A stretch of 64,000 nucleotides of DNA from Pseudomonas paraglycinae (GCF_021601625.1 NZ_BQHR01000007.1:62001-126000), one strand, 5' to 3'; positions 47,397 through 57,746 are shown, numbered from the stretch's first letter. The notes: generated from the letters alone by a model not told the origin. Translations and numbers: made by a program.

Positions 47397-48185
47397 TCAA
47401 GCCACCTGCGGAACGAGTTGCTGCGCCAGCAGATGCTTGAGCAGCGCGCGGTAAGCCAGCACGCCACGGCTCTTGCCGTCGAACTGCGAAGGGGTGACAC
47501 CGGCACGACTGGCGTCGCGCAGACGGGTATCGACCGGGATGTAACCCTGCCATATCTCGTCGGGGAATTTGTCACGCAGCACGCGCAAGGTGCCCATCGA
47601 CGCCTGAGTGCGGCGGTCGAACAGGGTCGGCACGATGCTGAACGGCAGCGCCTGTTTGCGCGAGCGGTTGATCATCGCCAGGGTATTGACCATACGCTCC
47701 AGGCCTTTGACGGCCAGGTGCTCGGTCTGCACCGGGATCACCAGTTGCTGGCTCGCGGCCAGGGCGTTGACCATCAACACGCCGAGCAACGGCGGGCTGT
47801 CGATGATCGCGTAATCGAAGTCCTGCCACAGCTGCGCCAGACTCTTGGCGATCACCAGACCCAGGCCACTCTGCCCCGGCGACTGGCGCTCGAGGGTGGC
47901 CAGCGCGGTGCTCGACGGCAACAGGGAAATGCGTTCATCGCTGGTCGACAGCAGCAGCTGGCCCGGCAGGCCTTGCGGCACGCTGCCCTTGTGCAGAAAC
48001 AGGTCGTAGTTGCTGTGTTCCAGGCTGTCGGGGTCGTAACCGAAATAGCTGGTCATCGAGCCGTGCGGGTCCAGATCGACCACGACCACGCGCTTGCCCG
48101 CCTCTGCCAGCAAACCGGCTAAAGCGATGGAAGAAGTGGTTTTACCAACACCACCCTTTTGATTGGCGACTGCCCAGACTCTCAT
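47397..48185 (-). CDS. parC: ParA-like ATPase ParC for polar array placement
   Basis: This 262-residue ParA/MinD-family protein has the deviant Walker A KGGVGKTTSS (residues 10-19), the VDLDPHGSMTSYFG motif and the DSPPLLGVLMVNAL Walker B region. It is not accompanied by a parB gene, and its neighbours are parP, cheW and mot genes, so chemosensory-array positioning is favoured over DNA partition. A chromosomal parA would be near gidA/dnaA, not here. Confidence 0.88.
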   Translation of the reverse strand: MRVWAVANQKGGVGKTTSSIALAGLLAEAGKRVVVVDLDPHGSMTSYFGYDPDSLEHSNYDLFLHKGSVPQGLPGQLLLSTSDERISLLPSSTALATLERQSPGQSGLGLVIAKSLAQLWQDFDYAIIDSPPLLGVLMVNALAASQQLVIPVQTEHLAVKGLERMVNTLAMINRSRKQALPFSIVPTLFDRRTQASMGTLRVLRDKFPDEIWQGYIPVDTRLRDASRAGVTPSQFDGKSRGVLAYRALLKHLLAQQLVPQVA

Positions 48186-48228
48186 TCAGATCGTTCCTCC
48201 CGGCCGGGATACTCGGCCGAGACATGGT

Positions 48229-49119
48229 TCAGCGTATTAATGCGGGCGACGGAGAATTGACGGCACTCTCGCGTCCCGGCGTCTTGACCGGGGTCGGTGC
48301 AGTTTGTGTGCCAGCACGCTTCAACGCGGCATCCGGTTGCGCATGGGCGGTTCCGGTGCCGGTCAGGCTGCGGCGCACATCAAGATTGCGCGACACCACC
48401 AGCACCACACGACGGTTCTTCGCCCGGCCTTCGGCGGTGGCGTTGTTGGCCACCGGCTGGAATTCGCCGTAGCCCACCGACGCCATGCGGCCAGGGTTGA
48501 CACCCTGCATCGCCAGCATGCGCACGATGCTCGCCGAACGCGCCGAGGACAGTTCCCAGTTGGTCGGGTACTGCGCCGTGCGGATCGGTTGATCGTCGGT
48601 GAAGCCTTCGACGTGGATCGGGTTGTCGAACGGTTTGAGAATCGCTGCGACCTTGTCGATGATGTTGAACGCGATATCGCTGGGCATCGCATCACCGCTG
48701 CCGAACAACAGGCTGGAGTTCAGTTCGATCTCGACCCACAGCTCGTTGCCGCGCACGGTCATCTGGTTCGAGGAGATCAGGTCACCGAACGCGGCGCTGA
48801 TGTCATCGGCGATGCTTTTCAGCGGATCGCTGGCCCCGGCGATGCCGGCGTCAACCTGTTCGGCGTCCTTGACCAGCGGCTTGGCCGGGGTCACGGTCTT
48901 CGGTCGTTCTTCACCGATCGGGATCGGCTTGAGCGCGCGGTCGGAGTCGGTGAAGACCCCGATCAGCGCTTCGGAGATGATCTTGTACTTGCCTTCGTTG
49001 ATCGACGAGATGGAGTACATCACCACGAAAAAGGCAAAGAGCAAGGTGATGAAGTCGGCGTAGGAAACCAGCCAACGTTCATGGTTTACGTGCTCTTCAT
49101 GCTGGCGACGACGTGCCAT
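48229..49119 (-). CDS. motD: Flagellar stator protein MotD
   Basis: This 296-residue MotB-type protein has a short cytoplasmic N-terminus, one membrane helix with the likely proton-binding Asp (SYADFITLLFAFFVVMYSIS), and a C-terminal OmpA-like peptidoglycan-binding domain (VEGFTDDQPIRTAQYPTNWELSSARSASIVRML). MotD pairs with MotC as the second stator of pseudomonads, needed for swarming and movement in viscous media. It starts 12 bp after motC. Confidence 0.93.
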   Translation of the reverse strand: MARRRQHEEHVNHERWLVSYADFITLLFAFFVVMYSISSINEGKYKIISEALIGVFTDSDRALKPIPIGEERPKTVTPAKPLVKDAEQVDAGIAGASDPLKSIADDISAAFGDLISSNQMTVRGNELWVEIELNSSLLFGSGDAMPSDIAFNIIDKVAAILKPFDNPIHVEGFTDDQPIRTAQYPTNWELSSARSASIVRMLAMQGVNPGRMASVGYGEFQPVANNATAEGRAKNRRVVLVVSRNLDVRRSLTGTGTAHAQPDAALKRAGTQTAPTPVKTPGRESAVNSPSPALIR

Positions 49120-49131
49120 GAGGTTAGTCCC

Positions 49132-49872
49132 TTAATCCATGAAGCCCTGAAGCTTCAACTCGATGGAGCGTGGGTTTTCACCTTCAGCGATCGACAAGAT
49201 CCCTTCCAACAACATTTCGCGATAACGCGACTGTCGCAACGCGATTGACTTGAGCTTGGCGGCCACCGGCAACAGGATCAGGTTGGCACTGGCTACACCG
49301 TAGATGGTAGCGACGAACGCGACCGCAATACCGTTGCCCAGTTGCGACGGATCGGCCAGGTTGCCCATCACGTGGATCAGGCCCATCACCGCACCGATGA
49401 TGCCGATGGTCGGCGCGTAGCCGCCCATGCTTTCAAACACTTTGGCCGCTTCGACATCGCGGGCTTCCTGAGTGTAGAAATCCACTTCGAGGATGCTGCG
49501 GATCGCTTCCGGCTCGGCGCCGTCGACCAGCAGTTGCAGGCCTTTGCGCGAGTAGGCGTCGGGCTCGGCATCCGCCACGCCTTCCAGGCCCAGCAGGCCT
49601 TCCTTGCGCGCGGTGAGGCTCCAGTTGACCACGCGGTCGATACCGCCGGCCAGATCCACACGCGGCGGGAAAAAGATCCAGGCCAGAATCTGCATGGCGC
49701 GCTTGAACGCGCTCATCGGCGATTGCAGCAGCGCGGCACCGACGGTGCCACCGAGCACGATCAGCGCCGCCGGGCCGTTGGCCAGCGCGCCGAGGTGACC
49801 ACCTTCCAGGTAGTTGCCGCCGATGATGGCGACGAACGCCATGATGATCCCGATAAGGCTTAGAACATCCAT
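49132..49872 (-). CDS. motC: Flagellar stator protein MotC
   Basis: This 246-residue MotA-type protein has four membrane helices and a cytoplasmic loop (about 60-150) with charged residues that contact FliG. The segment GGYAPTIGIIGAVMGLIHVMGNL is a family signature. Start ATG 49872 (MDVLSLIGI) overlaps the cheB stop by one base (TGATG), showing tight coupling. Confidence 0.93.
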   Translation of the reverse strand: MDVLSLIGIIMAFVAIIGGNYLEGGHLGALANGPAALIVLGGTVGAALLQSPMSAFKRAMQILAWIFFPPRVDLAGGIDRVVNWSLTARKEGLLGLEGVADAEPDAYSRKGLQLLVDGAEPEAIRSILEVDFYTQEARDVEAAKVFESMGGYAPTIGIIGAVMGLIHVMGNLADPSQLGNGIAVAFVATIYGVASANLILLPVAAKLKSIALRQSRYREMLLEGILSIAEGENPRSIELKLQGFMD

Positions 49873-51008
49873 CAGACGCATGCCTCGACGATGTGCTTGC
49901 CGATATCGTCCAGGCTGTACACCGCGTCGGCGAGGTCAGCTTTGACGATGGCCATCGGCATGCCGTAGATCACGCAACTGGCTTCGTCCTGAGCCCAGAC
50001 CGTGCTGCCGCCCTGCTTGAGCAGGCGTGCACCCTCGCGGCCATCGGCGCCCATGCCGGTCAGTACCACCGCCAGAACTTTGTCACTGTAGGACTTGGCT
50101 GCAGAACCGAAGGTGATGTCCACGCACGGCTTGTAGTTCAGACGCTCGTCGCCCGGCAGGATTTTCACCGCGCCACGGCCATCGATCATCATCTGCTTGC
50201 CACCCGGCGCCAGCAGCGCCAGGCCCGGACGCAGGATGTCGCCATCCTCGGCTTCCTTGACGCTGATGCGGCACAGCTTGTCCAGACGTTCGGCGAAGGC
50301 CTTGGTGAAGGCTGCCGGCATGTGCTGGATCAGCACGATCGGTGCCGGGAAGTTGGCCGGCAACTGGGTCAGAACCCGTTGCAGCGCTACCGGGCCGCCG
50401 GTCGATGTACCAATCGCCACAAGCTTGTAGTTTTTGCGTTTCGGGGCCGGCGACGAAGCGCTGGCCGCTGGCGCGCGAGTCGGTGCAGGCGCAGGTGCCG
50501 GACGGGCCGGAGCACTGTGGCTGCCAAAGCTCGACGGCGCTGCTGCCGGAGTCGGCGCAGGTGCAGGTGTAGCGGCAGGCGCCGGCGCACTGTAGGCACT
50601 GAAACGACGGTTACTGCGCGAGATGCTGTGAACCTTCTCGCACAGCAGTTGCTTGACCTTCTCCGGATTGCGGGAGATGTCTTCGAAATTCTTCGGCAGG
50701 AAATCCACCGCGCCGGCATCCAGCGCATCCAGGGTGACCCGGGCGCCTTCGTGCGTCAGCGAGGAGAACATCAACACCGGGGTCGGGCAGCGCTGCATGA
50801 TGTGCCGCACGGCCGTGATGCCATCCATCATCGGCATCTCGTAGTCCATGGTGATCACGTCCGGCTTGAGGGCCAGGGCCTGATCGATCGCCTCTTTACC
50901 GTTGGTTGCCGTGCCGACAACCTGGATGCTCGGATCCGCTGAAAGAATTTCCGAGACGCGGCGGCGGAAAAAACCCGAATCGTCCACCACCAGGACTTTG
51001 ACTGCCAT
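49872..51008 (-). CDS. cheB: Chemoreceptor methylesterase/deamidase CheB
   Basis: This 378-residue response regulator has an N-terminal receiver domain ([14 protein letters not shown], phospho-acceptor Asp in [10 protein letters not shown]), an unusually long Ala/Pro-rich linker (about 140-195), and a C-terminal methylesterase domain with catalytic Ser in AIGTSTGGP, His in QHMPAAFT and Asp in TGMGADG. It removes methyl groups from receptors during adaptation. The start at 51008 is the ATG of [10 protein letters not shown]; no cheR is in the block. Confidence 0.95.
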   Translation of the reverse strand: MAVKVLVVDDSGFFRRRVSEILSADPSIQVVGTATNGKEAIDQALALKPDVITMDYEMPMMDGITAVRHIMQRCPTPVLMFSSLTHEGARVTLDALDAGAVDFLPKNFEDISRNPEKVKQLLCEKVHSISRSNRRFSAYSAPAPAATPAPAPTPAAAPSSFGSHSAPARPAPAPAPTRAPAASASSPAPKRKNYKLVAIGTSTGGPVALQRVLTQLPANFPAPIVLIQHMPAAFTKAFAERLDKLCRISVKEAEDGDILRPGLALLAPGGKQMMIDGRGAVKILPGDERLNYKPCVDITFGSAAKSYSDKVLAVVLTGMGADGREGARLLKQGGSTVWAQDEASCVIYGMPMAIVKADLADAVYSLDDIGKHIVEACV

Positions 51009-51057
51009 AAACACTCCATTAGGTGCGGCGGGACGTTGTCGCCCCGCCGCCCCGGAT

Positions 51058-53328
51058 TCAAATACGCCGTGCGGCGTAACGCTTGAGCATGCTCGGAACA
51101 TCGAGAATCAGTGCAATGCGGCCGTCACCGGTGATGGTGGCGCCGGACATGCCCGGAGTTCCCTGGAGCATCTTGCCCAATGGCTTGATGACCACTTCTT
51201 CCTGGCCGACCAGTTGATCGACGACGAAGCCGATCCGCTGGGTGCCCACCGAAAGGATCACCACATGGCCTTCGCGCTGCTCTTCGTGAGCGGCAGAGCT
51301 GACCAGCCAGCGCTTGAGGTAGAACAATGGCAGCGCCTTGTCCCGCACGATCACCACTTCCTGGCCGTCCACCACGTTGGTGGTCGACAGGTCGAGGTGG
51401 AAGATTTCGTTGACGTTCACCAGCGGGAACGCGAACGCCTGGTTGCCGAGCATCACCATCAGGGTCGGCATGATCGCCAGCGTCAGCGGCACCTTGATGA
51501 CGATCTTCGAGCCCTGGCCCTTGGTCGAGTAGATGTTGATCGAACCGTTGAGCTGGGAAATCTTGGTCTTCACCACGTCCATGCCGACACCGCGGCCGGA
51601 CACGTCGGAGATCTCGGTCTTGGTCGAGAAACCCGGGGCGAAAATCAGGTTGTAGCACTCGGTGTCGCTCAGGCGATCGGCGGCATCTTTGTCCATCACA
51701 CCGCGTTTCACGGCGATGGCGCGCAGGACGTTCGGGTCCATGCCCTTGCCATCGTCGGAGATCGACAGCAGGATGTGGTCGCCTTCCTGCTCGGCCGCCA
51801 GAATCACCTTGCCGCCACGGGCCTTGCCCGAAGCTTCACGTTCTTCCGGCGACTCGATGCCGTGGTCAACCGCGTTGCGCACCAAGTGGACCAGCGGGTC
51901 GGCCAGTGCCTCGACGAGGTTCTTGTCGAGGTCGGTCTCTTCGCCCACCAGTTCCAGGTTGATCTCTTTCTTGAGCTGGCGTGCCAGGTCGCGAACCAGA
52001 CGCGGGAAGCGGCCGAAGACTTTCTTGATCGGCTGCATCCGGGTCTTCATGACCGCGGTCTGCAAGTCGGCGGTGACCACGTCGAGGTTCGACACGGCCT
52101 TCTGCATCGACTCGTCGCCGCTGTTCAAGCCCAGGCGCACCAGACGGTTACGCACCAGTACCAGCTCGCCGACCATGTTCATGATTTCGTCGAGACGTGC
52201 AGTGTCCACACGCACGGTGGTCTCGGCTTCGCTCGCCGGTTTTTCCGGTGGCGGCGTCGCCGGTGCACGGGCCGGAGCCGGTGCCGCAGCGGCAGCCGGT
52301 TTGGCCGGTTCGGCTTTCGGCTCAGGCGCTTTCGCAGCAGGTTTTGCCGCAGCGGCCGGGGCCTTCGCAGCAGGCGCCGCGACAGCCGAAGCATTGCCGG
52401 CAGTCACGACCGCACCGGTGGCGACGTCAGTGAACTTGCCTTTGCCATGCAGATCGTCGAGCAGCGATTCGAACTCGTGATCGCTGATCAGATCGCTACC
52501 GGCCGCAGCCGCTGCCGGAGCAGCCGTTGCAGGAACCGAAGCAATCGCCGACTCCAGCGCATCAACGGCAAAGTTGCCCTTGCCGTGCAACTGATCGAGC
52601 AAGGCCTCGAATTCGTCGTCGGTGATGTCCGAGCTGTCGCCCGCCGCCGGAGCAGCAGGTGCAGCGGCCGCCGGTGCCACGGCGTCGGCCGCGAACTGGC
52701 CTTTGCCATGCAACTGGTCGAGCAGCGACTCGAACTCGGCGTCGGTGATTTCATCGCTGGCCGCTTCGGTGGAAGCAGGTGCAGCGGCAGCCGCCGGGGC
52801 TTCGGCTTCGGCCTTGACGGCGTTCAGCGAGTCCAGCAACTGTTCAAATTCGTTATCGGTGATGTCACCCGAATCACCTTCGACGACCAGTTCTTCGATC
52901 ATCTCGGCAACCGGCGAAGCCGGGGCTTCATCCGCCGATTGCGGTTCGGCCAGACGCGCCAGGGCGGCCAGCAGTTCCGGGGTGGCGGCGGTGATCGGGC
53001 TGCGATCGCGGACTTCGCTGAACATGCTGTTCACCGCGTCCAGCGCTTCGAGCACCACGTCCATCAGTTCTGCATCGACGCGTCGTTCACCCTTGCGCAG
53101 GATGTCGAACACGTTTTCGGCGATGTGACAGCACTCCACCAGCTCGTTGAGCTGAAGGAAGCCGGCGCCCCCTTTTACAGTGTGGAAACCGCGAAAAATT
53201 GCGTTGAGCAGATCTGCGTCATCCGGGCGGCTTTCCAGCTCGACCAGTTGTTCGGACAGTTGCTCAAGAATCTCGCCGGCCTCAACCAGGAAATCCTGAA
53301 GGATCTCTTCATCGGCGCCGAAGCTCAT
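51058..53328 (-). CDS. cheA: Chemotaxis histidine kinase CheA
   Basis: This 756-residue kinase has an HPt domain (about 1-105) with phosphorylated H49 in [11 protein letters not shown], a second HPt-like helical stretch near 105-150, a long linker (about 150-365), then dimerisation (P3, about 365-430), ATPase (P4, with [17 protein letters not shown] and [10 protein letters not shown]) and CheW-like regulatory (P5) domains. The linker holds four copies of a motif of the type (I)(T/S)DxEFExLLDxLHGKG at about 155, 193, 234 and 279. No ordinary P2 domain is obvious. Confidence 0.96.
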   Translation of the reverse strand: MSFGADEEILQDFLVEAGEILEQLSEQLVELESRPDDADLLNAIFRGFHTVKGGAGFLQLNELVECCHIAENVFDILRKGERRVDAELMDVVLEALDAVNSMFSEVRDRSPITAATPELLAALARLAEPQSADEAPASPVAEMIEELVVEGDSGDITDNEFEQLLDSLNAVKAEAEAPAAAAAPASTEAASDEITDAEFESLLDQLHGKGQFAADAVAPAAAAPAAPAAGDSSDITDDEFEALLDQLHGKGNFAVDALESAIASVPATAAPAAAAAGSDLISDHEFESLLDDLHGKGKFTDVATGAVVTAGNASAVAAPAAKAPAAAAKPAAKAPEPKAEPAKPAAAAAPAPARAPATPPPEKPASEAETTVRVDTARLDEIMNMVGELVLVRNRLVRLGLNSGDESMQKAVSNLDVVTADLQTAVMKTRMQPIKKVFGRFPRLVRDLARQLKKEINLELVGEETDLDKNLVEALADPLVHLVRNAVDHGIESPEEREASGKARGGKVILAAEQEGDHILLSISDDGKGMDPNVLRAIAVKRGVMDKDAADRLSDTECYNLIFAPGFSTKTEISDVSGRGVGMDVVKTKISQLNGSINIYSTKGQGSKIVIKVPLTLAIMPTLMVMLGNQAFAFPLVNVNEIFHLDLSTTNVVDGQEVVIVRDKALPLFYLKRWLVSSAAHEEQREGHVVILSVGTQRIGFVVDQLVGQEEVVIKPLGKMLQGTPGMSGATITGDGRIALILDVPSMLKRYAARRI

Positions 53329-53367
53329 TAATGGGGTGCTCCTACAGGTCTAAAAACCCAAAAAAAC

Positions 53368-54156
53368 TCAAAATCCAAGGCTGGATAGCAAATCGTCCAC
53401 ATCGTCCTGACCGGACACAACGTCTTCTCGTTTATCGGCATGAATCTGCGGACCTTCACCCTGCGAGAGATGTTTTTGTGGATCTTTTTCAGCAAGCATC
53501 GCCGCACGGTCATGTTCGATGCCCGCAAAGCGGTCCACCTGGCTGGCCATGAGCACGAGCTTGAGCAGGTTGCTTTCGACTTCGGTGACCAATTGGGTCA
53601 CGCGCTTGATCACCTGGCCGGTGAGGTCCTGGTAATCCTGGGCGAGCAGAATGTCGTTCAGATTGCTCGACACCGCGCGGTTGTCCGCGCTGCTGCGTGC
53701 CAGAAAACCGTCGACCCGGCGCGCCAGTTCACGGAACTCTTCAGCCCCGACCTCACGGCGCATGAAGCGGCCCCAATCGGCGCTCAAGGCCTGGGCTTCG
53801 TCAGCCAGGCCATTGACCACAGGGGTCGCGCTTTCCACCAGATCCATGGTGCGGTTGGCGGCAGCTTCGGTCAGTTTGACCACGTAGCTCAGGCGCTCGG
53901 TAGCGTCGGTGATTTGCGACACTTCCTCAGCCTGCGGCATGTGCGGATCGATCTGGAAATTGACGATCGCACTGTGCAGTTCACGCGTGAGCTTGCCCAC
54001 TTCCTGGTACAGGCCACGGTCACGGGTCTGATTGAGCTCATGGATCAGTTGCACAGCGTCGCCGAACTTGCCTTTTTCAAGGCTCTCGACCAGTTCGACC
54101 GCGTGTTTTTTCAGGGTCGACTCAAAATCGCCCTGTGAAGATTCGTTATGCTCCAT
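53368..54156 (-). CDS. cheZ: CheY-P phosphatase CheZ
   Basis: This 262-residue protein is mainly helical. The catalytic region contains LLAQDYQDLTGQVIKRV, with the glutamine that activates water, and the C-terminal CheY-binding peptide is DVVSGQDDVDDLLSSLGF. It dephosphorylates CheY-P. It sits 19 bp downstream of the cheY stop region and before cheA. Confidence 0.95.
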   Translation of the reverse strand: MEHNESSQGDFESTLKKHAVELVESLEKGKFGDAVQLIHELNQTRDRGLYQEVGKLTRELHSAIVNFQIDPHMPQAEEVSQITDATERLSYVVKLTEAAANRTMDLVESATPVVNGLADEAQALSADWGRFMRREVGAEEFRELARRVDGFLARSSADNRAVSSNLNDILLAQDYQDLTGQVIKRVTQLVTEVESNLLKLVLMASQVDRFAGIEHDRAAMLAEKDPQKHLSQGEGPQIHADKREDVVSGQDDVDDLLSSLGF

Positions 54157-54174
54157 AGCTCCCCCGCGCGTTCA

Positions 54175-54546
54175 TCAGCCGATGCGTTCGAAAATCTTCT
54201 CGATTTTTTCTTTCAACGCCTGGGCCGTGAAAGGTTTGACCACGTAGCCGTTAACGCCGGCCTGGGCCGCTTCGATGATCTGCTCGCGCTTGGCTTCAGC
54301 GGTCACCATCAGCACTGGCAGGTGCTTGAGCTTTTCATCGGCACGCACGTGGCGCAGCAGGTCGATACCGGTCATGCCGGGCATGTTCCAGTCGGTCACC
54401 AGAAAGTCGATGCTGCCGCTGTTGAGTACCGGAATGGCAGTGGTGCCATCGTCGGCTTCAACGGTGTTGGTGAACCCCAGATCACGCAACAGGTTCTTGA
54501 TGATCCGCCGCATCGTTGAGAAGTCATCAACGATGAGGATTTTCAT
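54175..54546 (-). CDS. cheY: Chemotaxis response regulator CheY
   Basis: This 123-residue single-domain receiver has the acidic pair in [10 protein letters not shown], the phospho-acceptor Asp in [13 protein letters not shown], Thr in MVTAEA and Lys in [14 protein letters not shown]. Phosphorylated CheY binds FliM at the motor switch. Start at 54546 (MKILIVDDF) is used; an in-frame upstream start adds eight residues with no family support. The 167-bp gap to fliA contains a short hairpin. Confidence 0.95.
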   Translation of the reverse strand: MKILIVDDFSTMRRIIKNLLRDLGFTNTVEADDGTTAIPVLNSGSIDFLVTDWNMPGMTGIDLLRHVRADEKLKHLPVLMVTAEAKREQIIEAAQAGVNGYVVKPFTAQALKEKIEKIFERIG

Positions 54547-54693
54547 GTCTTTGTTCAATTCGACCTCCAAGCAGTCTTAAACGCGCCCAGCACCTGGACG
54601 CGCCATTTCAATCAATCCGGCAAAACACTCGATGACTGTCTGGAGCACAACAGATCGAGACCGGTGCCGTTCACCACCGCACCAGCCTCGTTC

Positions 54694-54711
54694 GCAGTGT
54701 CCCCACACTGC
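54694..54711 (-). other. Hairpin just after the fliA stop
   Basis: GCAGTGT and ACACTGC form a 7-bp stem with a CCCC/GGGG loop, two bases beyond the fliA stop. No T-tract follows, so it is unlikely to be a strong terminator; it may mark a processed 3' end before cheY. Confidence 0.45.
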
Positions 54712-54713
54712 CT

Positions 54714-55454
54714 TCAGCGCGCTCGCCACTCCCCCAAACGCCCCCGCAAGCGGGCCGCGCACTGGCTGTGTAACTGGCTGACCCGCGATTCACTGACGCC
54801 AAGGACTTCACCGATCTCCTTGAGGTTCAGCTCTTCGTCGTAGTACAGCGCCAACACCAGTCGCTCACGCTCCGGCAAATTGGCAATCGCGTCCGCCAGC
54901 GCGGCCTGGAAACGTTCGTCTTCCAGATCGCGCGACGGCTCCAGATGAGCACTGGCGCCATCCTCGTGCAGCCCTTCGTGTTCGCCGTCCTGCAACAGGT
55001 CGTCGAAACTGAACAGCCGGCTGCCCAGGGTGTCGTTCAAAATCCCGTAGTAATCGTCGAGACTCAATTGGAGTTCGGCCGCAACTTCGTGATCTTTAGC
55101 GTCACGGCCGGTTTTAGCTTCAATCGAGCGAATTGCGTCGCTGACCATACGGGTATTGCGGTGAACCGAGCGTGGCGCCCAGTCCCCCTTACGGACTTCA
55201 TCGAGCATCGCACCGCGGATCCGGATGCCCGCGTACGTTTCAAAACTGGCGCCCTTGCTGGCGTCGTATTTGGTCGAGACTTCGAGCAGGCCGATCATCC
55301 CGGCCTGGATCAGGTCTTCGACCTGCACACTGGCCGGCAATCGCGCCAGCAAGTGGTAGGCGATGCGTTTGACCAGTGGCGCGTAACGCTCGATCAGCTC
55401 GTACTGCGCGTCACGCGCCGACTTCTTGTAGAAATTCATACCGCTGGCGGTCAT
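54714..55454 (-). CDS. fliA: Flagellar sigma factor FliA (sigma28)
   Basis: This 246-residue sigma factor has region 2 (YAPLVKRIAYHLLARLPASVQVEDLIQAGMIGLLE), region 3 and region 4 (LPERERLVLALYYDEELNLKEIGEVLGVSESRVSQLHSQ). It directs late flagellar and chemotaxis genes. Its start overlaps the fleN stop by 4 bp. Downstream genes cheYZAB follow. Confidence 0.96.
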   Translation of the reverse strand: MTASGMNFYKKSARDAQYELIERYAPLVKRIAYHLLARLPASVQVEDLIQAGMIGLLEVSTKYDASKGASFETYAGIRIRGAMLDEVRKGDWAPRSVHRNTRMVSDAIRSIEAKTGRDAKDHEVAAELQLSLDDYYGILNDTLGSRLFSFDDLLQDGEHEGLHEDGASAHLEPSRDLEDERFQAALADAIANLPERERLVLALYYDEELNLKEIGEVLGVSESRVSQLHSQCAARLRGRLGEWRAR

Positions 55455-56281
55455 AGCACAGGTCCTGCCGTTTGCTGCACGAGGCGCTCGACGAAAAATT
55501 CGAGGTGGCCGCGCGGGTTGGCGGGCAGCGGCCAGGTGTCGACCTTCTGTGCGATCGCCTTGAACGCCAGTGCGCACTTGGAACGCGGGAAGGCTTCATA
55601 GACCGCACGCTGCTTCTGCACCGCCTTGCGCACGCTTTCGTCGTAGGGCACCGCGCCGACGTATTGTAGGGCGACGTCGAGGAAGCGATCCGTGACCTTG
55701 GTCAACTTGGCGAACAGATTGCGACCTTCCTGCGGGCTCTGGGCCATGTTGGCCAGGACGCGGAAGCGATTCATGCCGTAATCGCGGTTCAGCAGTTTGA
55801 TCAGCGCGTAGGCGTCGGTGATCGAGGTCGGCTCGTCACAGACCACCAGCAACACTTCCTGGGCTGCGCGAACGAAACTGACTACCGAGTCACCAATACC
55901 CGCAGCGGTGTCGATCACCAGTACGTCGAGATTGTCGCCGATGTCGCTGAACGCCTGAATCAGGCCGGCATGCTGGGCCGGGCTCAGGTGAACCATGCTC
56001 TGGGTGCCGGAAGCGGCCGGCACGATGCGGATCCCGCCGGGGCCTTGCAACAGCACGTCGCGCAGCTCGCAGCGGCCTTCGATCACGTCGGCCAGGGTGC
56101 GTTTGGGTGTGAGGCCCAGCAGAACGTCGACGTTCGCCAGCCCCAGGTCGGCGTCCAGCAGCATGACCCGACGGCCAAGCTCTGCCAGCGCCAGGGACAA
56201 GTTCACTGACACATTAGTCTTGCCGACGCCACCTTTGCCGCCGGTCACCGCGATCACCTGTACGGGATGCATGCTGCCCAT
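55451..56281 (-). CDS. fleN: Flagellar number regulator FleN (FlhG)
   Basis: This 276-residue MinD-like ATPase has the deviant Walker A GGKGGVGKTNVSVN (near residues 14-27) and the LLDADLGLANVDVLLGL motif. In Pseudomonas it binds FleQ and limits the cell to one or few polar flagella. It lies between flhF and fliA and overlaps fliA by 4 bp. The 113-bp gap to flhF shows no gene. Confidence 0.95.
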   Translation of the reverse strand: MGSMHPVQVIAVTGGKGGVGKTNVSVNLSLALAELGRRVMLLDADLGLANVDVLLGLTPKRTLADVIEGRCELRDVLLQGPGGIRIVPAASGTQSMVHLSPAQHAGLIQAFSDIGDNLDVLVIDTAAGIGDSVVSFVRAAQEVLLVVCDEPTSITDAYALIKLLNRDYGMNRFRVLANMAQSPQEGRNLFAKLTKVTDRFLDVALQYVGAVPYDESVRKAVQKQRAVYEAFPRSKCALAFKAIAQKVDTWPLPANPRGHLEFFVERLVQQTAGPVL

Positions 56282-56394
56282 GTTATTTCTTTACCTTGTC
56301 TTGCATAGACGGAGGCCACATTACTGGCTGCGCGTTCACAACCGGAACAATGCATGGCAGACCATCGATGTAGGTACAAAAACGGTTCATTACC

Positions 56395-57735
56395 TCAGCC
56401 AACCTGCTTGGTCGGACTGTGGTAGATATCAGCGAACATGTCAGCCATGGCTTCTTCGCTGGGTTCTTCCTGCATTTGCACACTGACGGCGCGGCTGACC
56501 AGTTGATGACGGCGCGGCAGATGCAGATCATCCGGAATACGCGGCCCATCGGTCAGGTAGGCGACCGGCAGTTCGTGACTGATCGCCAGGCTCAGCACTT
56601 CGCCAAGGCTGGCCGTCTCATCCAGTTTAGTCAGGATGCAGCCGGCCAGCCCGCAACGCTTGTAACTGTGATAAGCGGCGGTTAGAACCTGTTTCTGGCT
56701 GGTGGTTGCCAGGACCAGATAATTTTTTGAGCGAATGCCACGACCAGCCAGACTTTCCAGCTGCATGCGCAGGGCCGGATCGCTGGCTTGCAGGCCGGCG
56801 GTGTCGATCAGCACCACGCGTTTGCGCAGCAGTGGATCCAGCGCCTGCACCAGGGACTGGCCCGGATCGACGTGGGTCACCGACACGTTGAGGATGCGAC
56901 CCAGAGTCTTGAGCTGCTCCTGCGCGCCGATACGGAAACTGTCCATGCTCACCAGCGCGATGTTCTGCGCGCCGTACTTGAGCACGTAGCGGGCGGCCAG
57001 TTTGGCCAGCGTGGTGGTCTTGCCCATGCCGGCAGGACCGACCATGGCAATCACCCCACCCTCTTCCAGCGGCTCGACTTCCGGTACGGCAATCATTCGT
57101 GCCAGGTGCGCCAGCAGCATGCGCCAGGCCTGACGAGGTTCGTCAATCTCGGTGATCATCGACAGCAGATCACGGGACAGCGGGCCGGACAAACCGATGC
57201 GTTGCAGACGACGGTACAGATTGGCCTGGGCCGGACGGCTGCCTTGCAGCTGGTTCCAGGCCAGGGTGCCGAGTTGCACTTCCATCAGTTCGCGAAGGCT
57301 GTTGAGTTCGAAACGCATCGAATCCAGCGCACGCGGATCAACGCCAGCGGAAACCGCTGCAGGCGCCGGTGCCGGACGGGCCGGAGCTTCGTAGGTCGGT
57401 TCGGTCAGCGGCTCGGCAGCGGTCAGCGGCAGGCCGGCCGTCAACGGCAGCCCGGCGAACAACTGGCGATTGGTGTTGCCGTCGGCTTCGCCACGCAGGC
57501 TCAGTTCGGCCTGGGCGGTAACGATGCGCGACTGGGTCTTGCGCAGCTCATCCTCGAGTTCCATGTTCGGAACACGCGGGGCCAGCGCCGACAGTTTGTA
57601 ATCGAGCGCCGCCGTCAGCTCGACGCCGCCGGCGATGCGGCGGTTGCCAATGATGGCGGCATCAGCGCCCAGCTCATCACGAACCAGCTTCATGGCCTGA
57701 CGCATATCGGCGGCGAAAAAACGCTTAACTTGCAT
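56395..57735 (-). CDS. flhF: Flagellar placement GTPase FlhF
   Basis: This 446-residue SRP-type GTPase has a basic N-terminus (MQVKRFFAADMRQAMKLVRDELG), a variable middle, and a C-terminal GTPase domain with G1 GPAGMGKTTTLAKL, the DTAGLQ segment and the LTKLDETASLGE guanine-specificity region. It sets the polar site of flagellar assembly. It lies 11 bp after flhA. Confidence 0.96.
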   Translation of the reverse strand: MQVKRFFAADMRQAMKLVRDELGADAAIIGNRRIAGGVELTAALDYKLSALAPRVPNMELEDELRKTQSRIVTAQAELSLRGEADGNTNRQLFAGLPLTAGLPLTAAEPLTEPTYEAPARPAPAPAAVSAGVDPRALDSMRFELNSLRELMEVQLGTLAWNQLQGSRPAQANLYRRLQRIGLSGPLSRDLLSMITEIDEPRQAWRMLLAHLARMIAVPEVEPLEEGGVIAMVGPAGMGKTTTLAKLAARYVLKYGAQNIALVSMDSFRIGAQEQLKTLGRILNVSVTHVDPGQSLVQALDPLLRKRVVLIDTAGLQASDPALRMQLESLAGRGIRSKNYLVLATTSQKQVLTAAYHSYKRCGLAGCILTKLDETASLGEVLSLAISHELPVAYLTDGPRIPDDLHLPRRHQLVSRAVSVQMQEEPSEEAMADMFADIYHSPTKQVG

Positions 57736-57746
57736 AAACCACTACC

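Noticed and set aside
47397-48185. ParA-like gene considered as a plasmid or chromosome partition gene
   Set aside because: No parB or parS-like sites nearby; neighbours are chemotaxis and stator genes, so array placement is the better reading.
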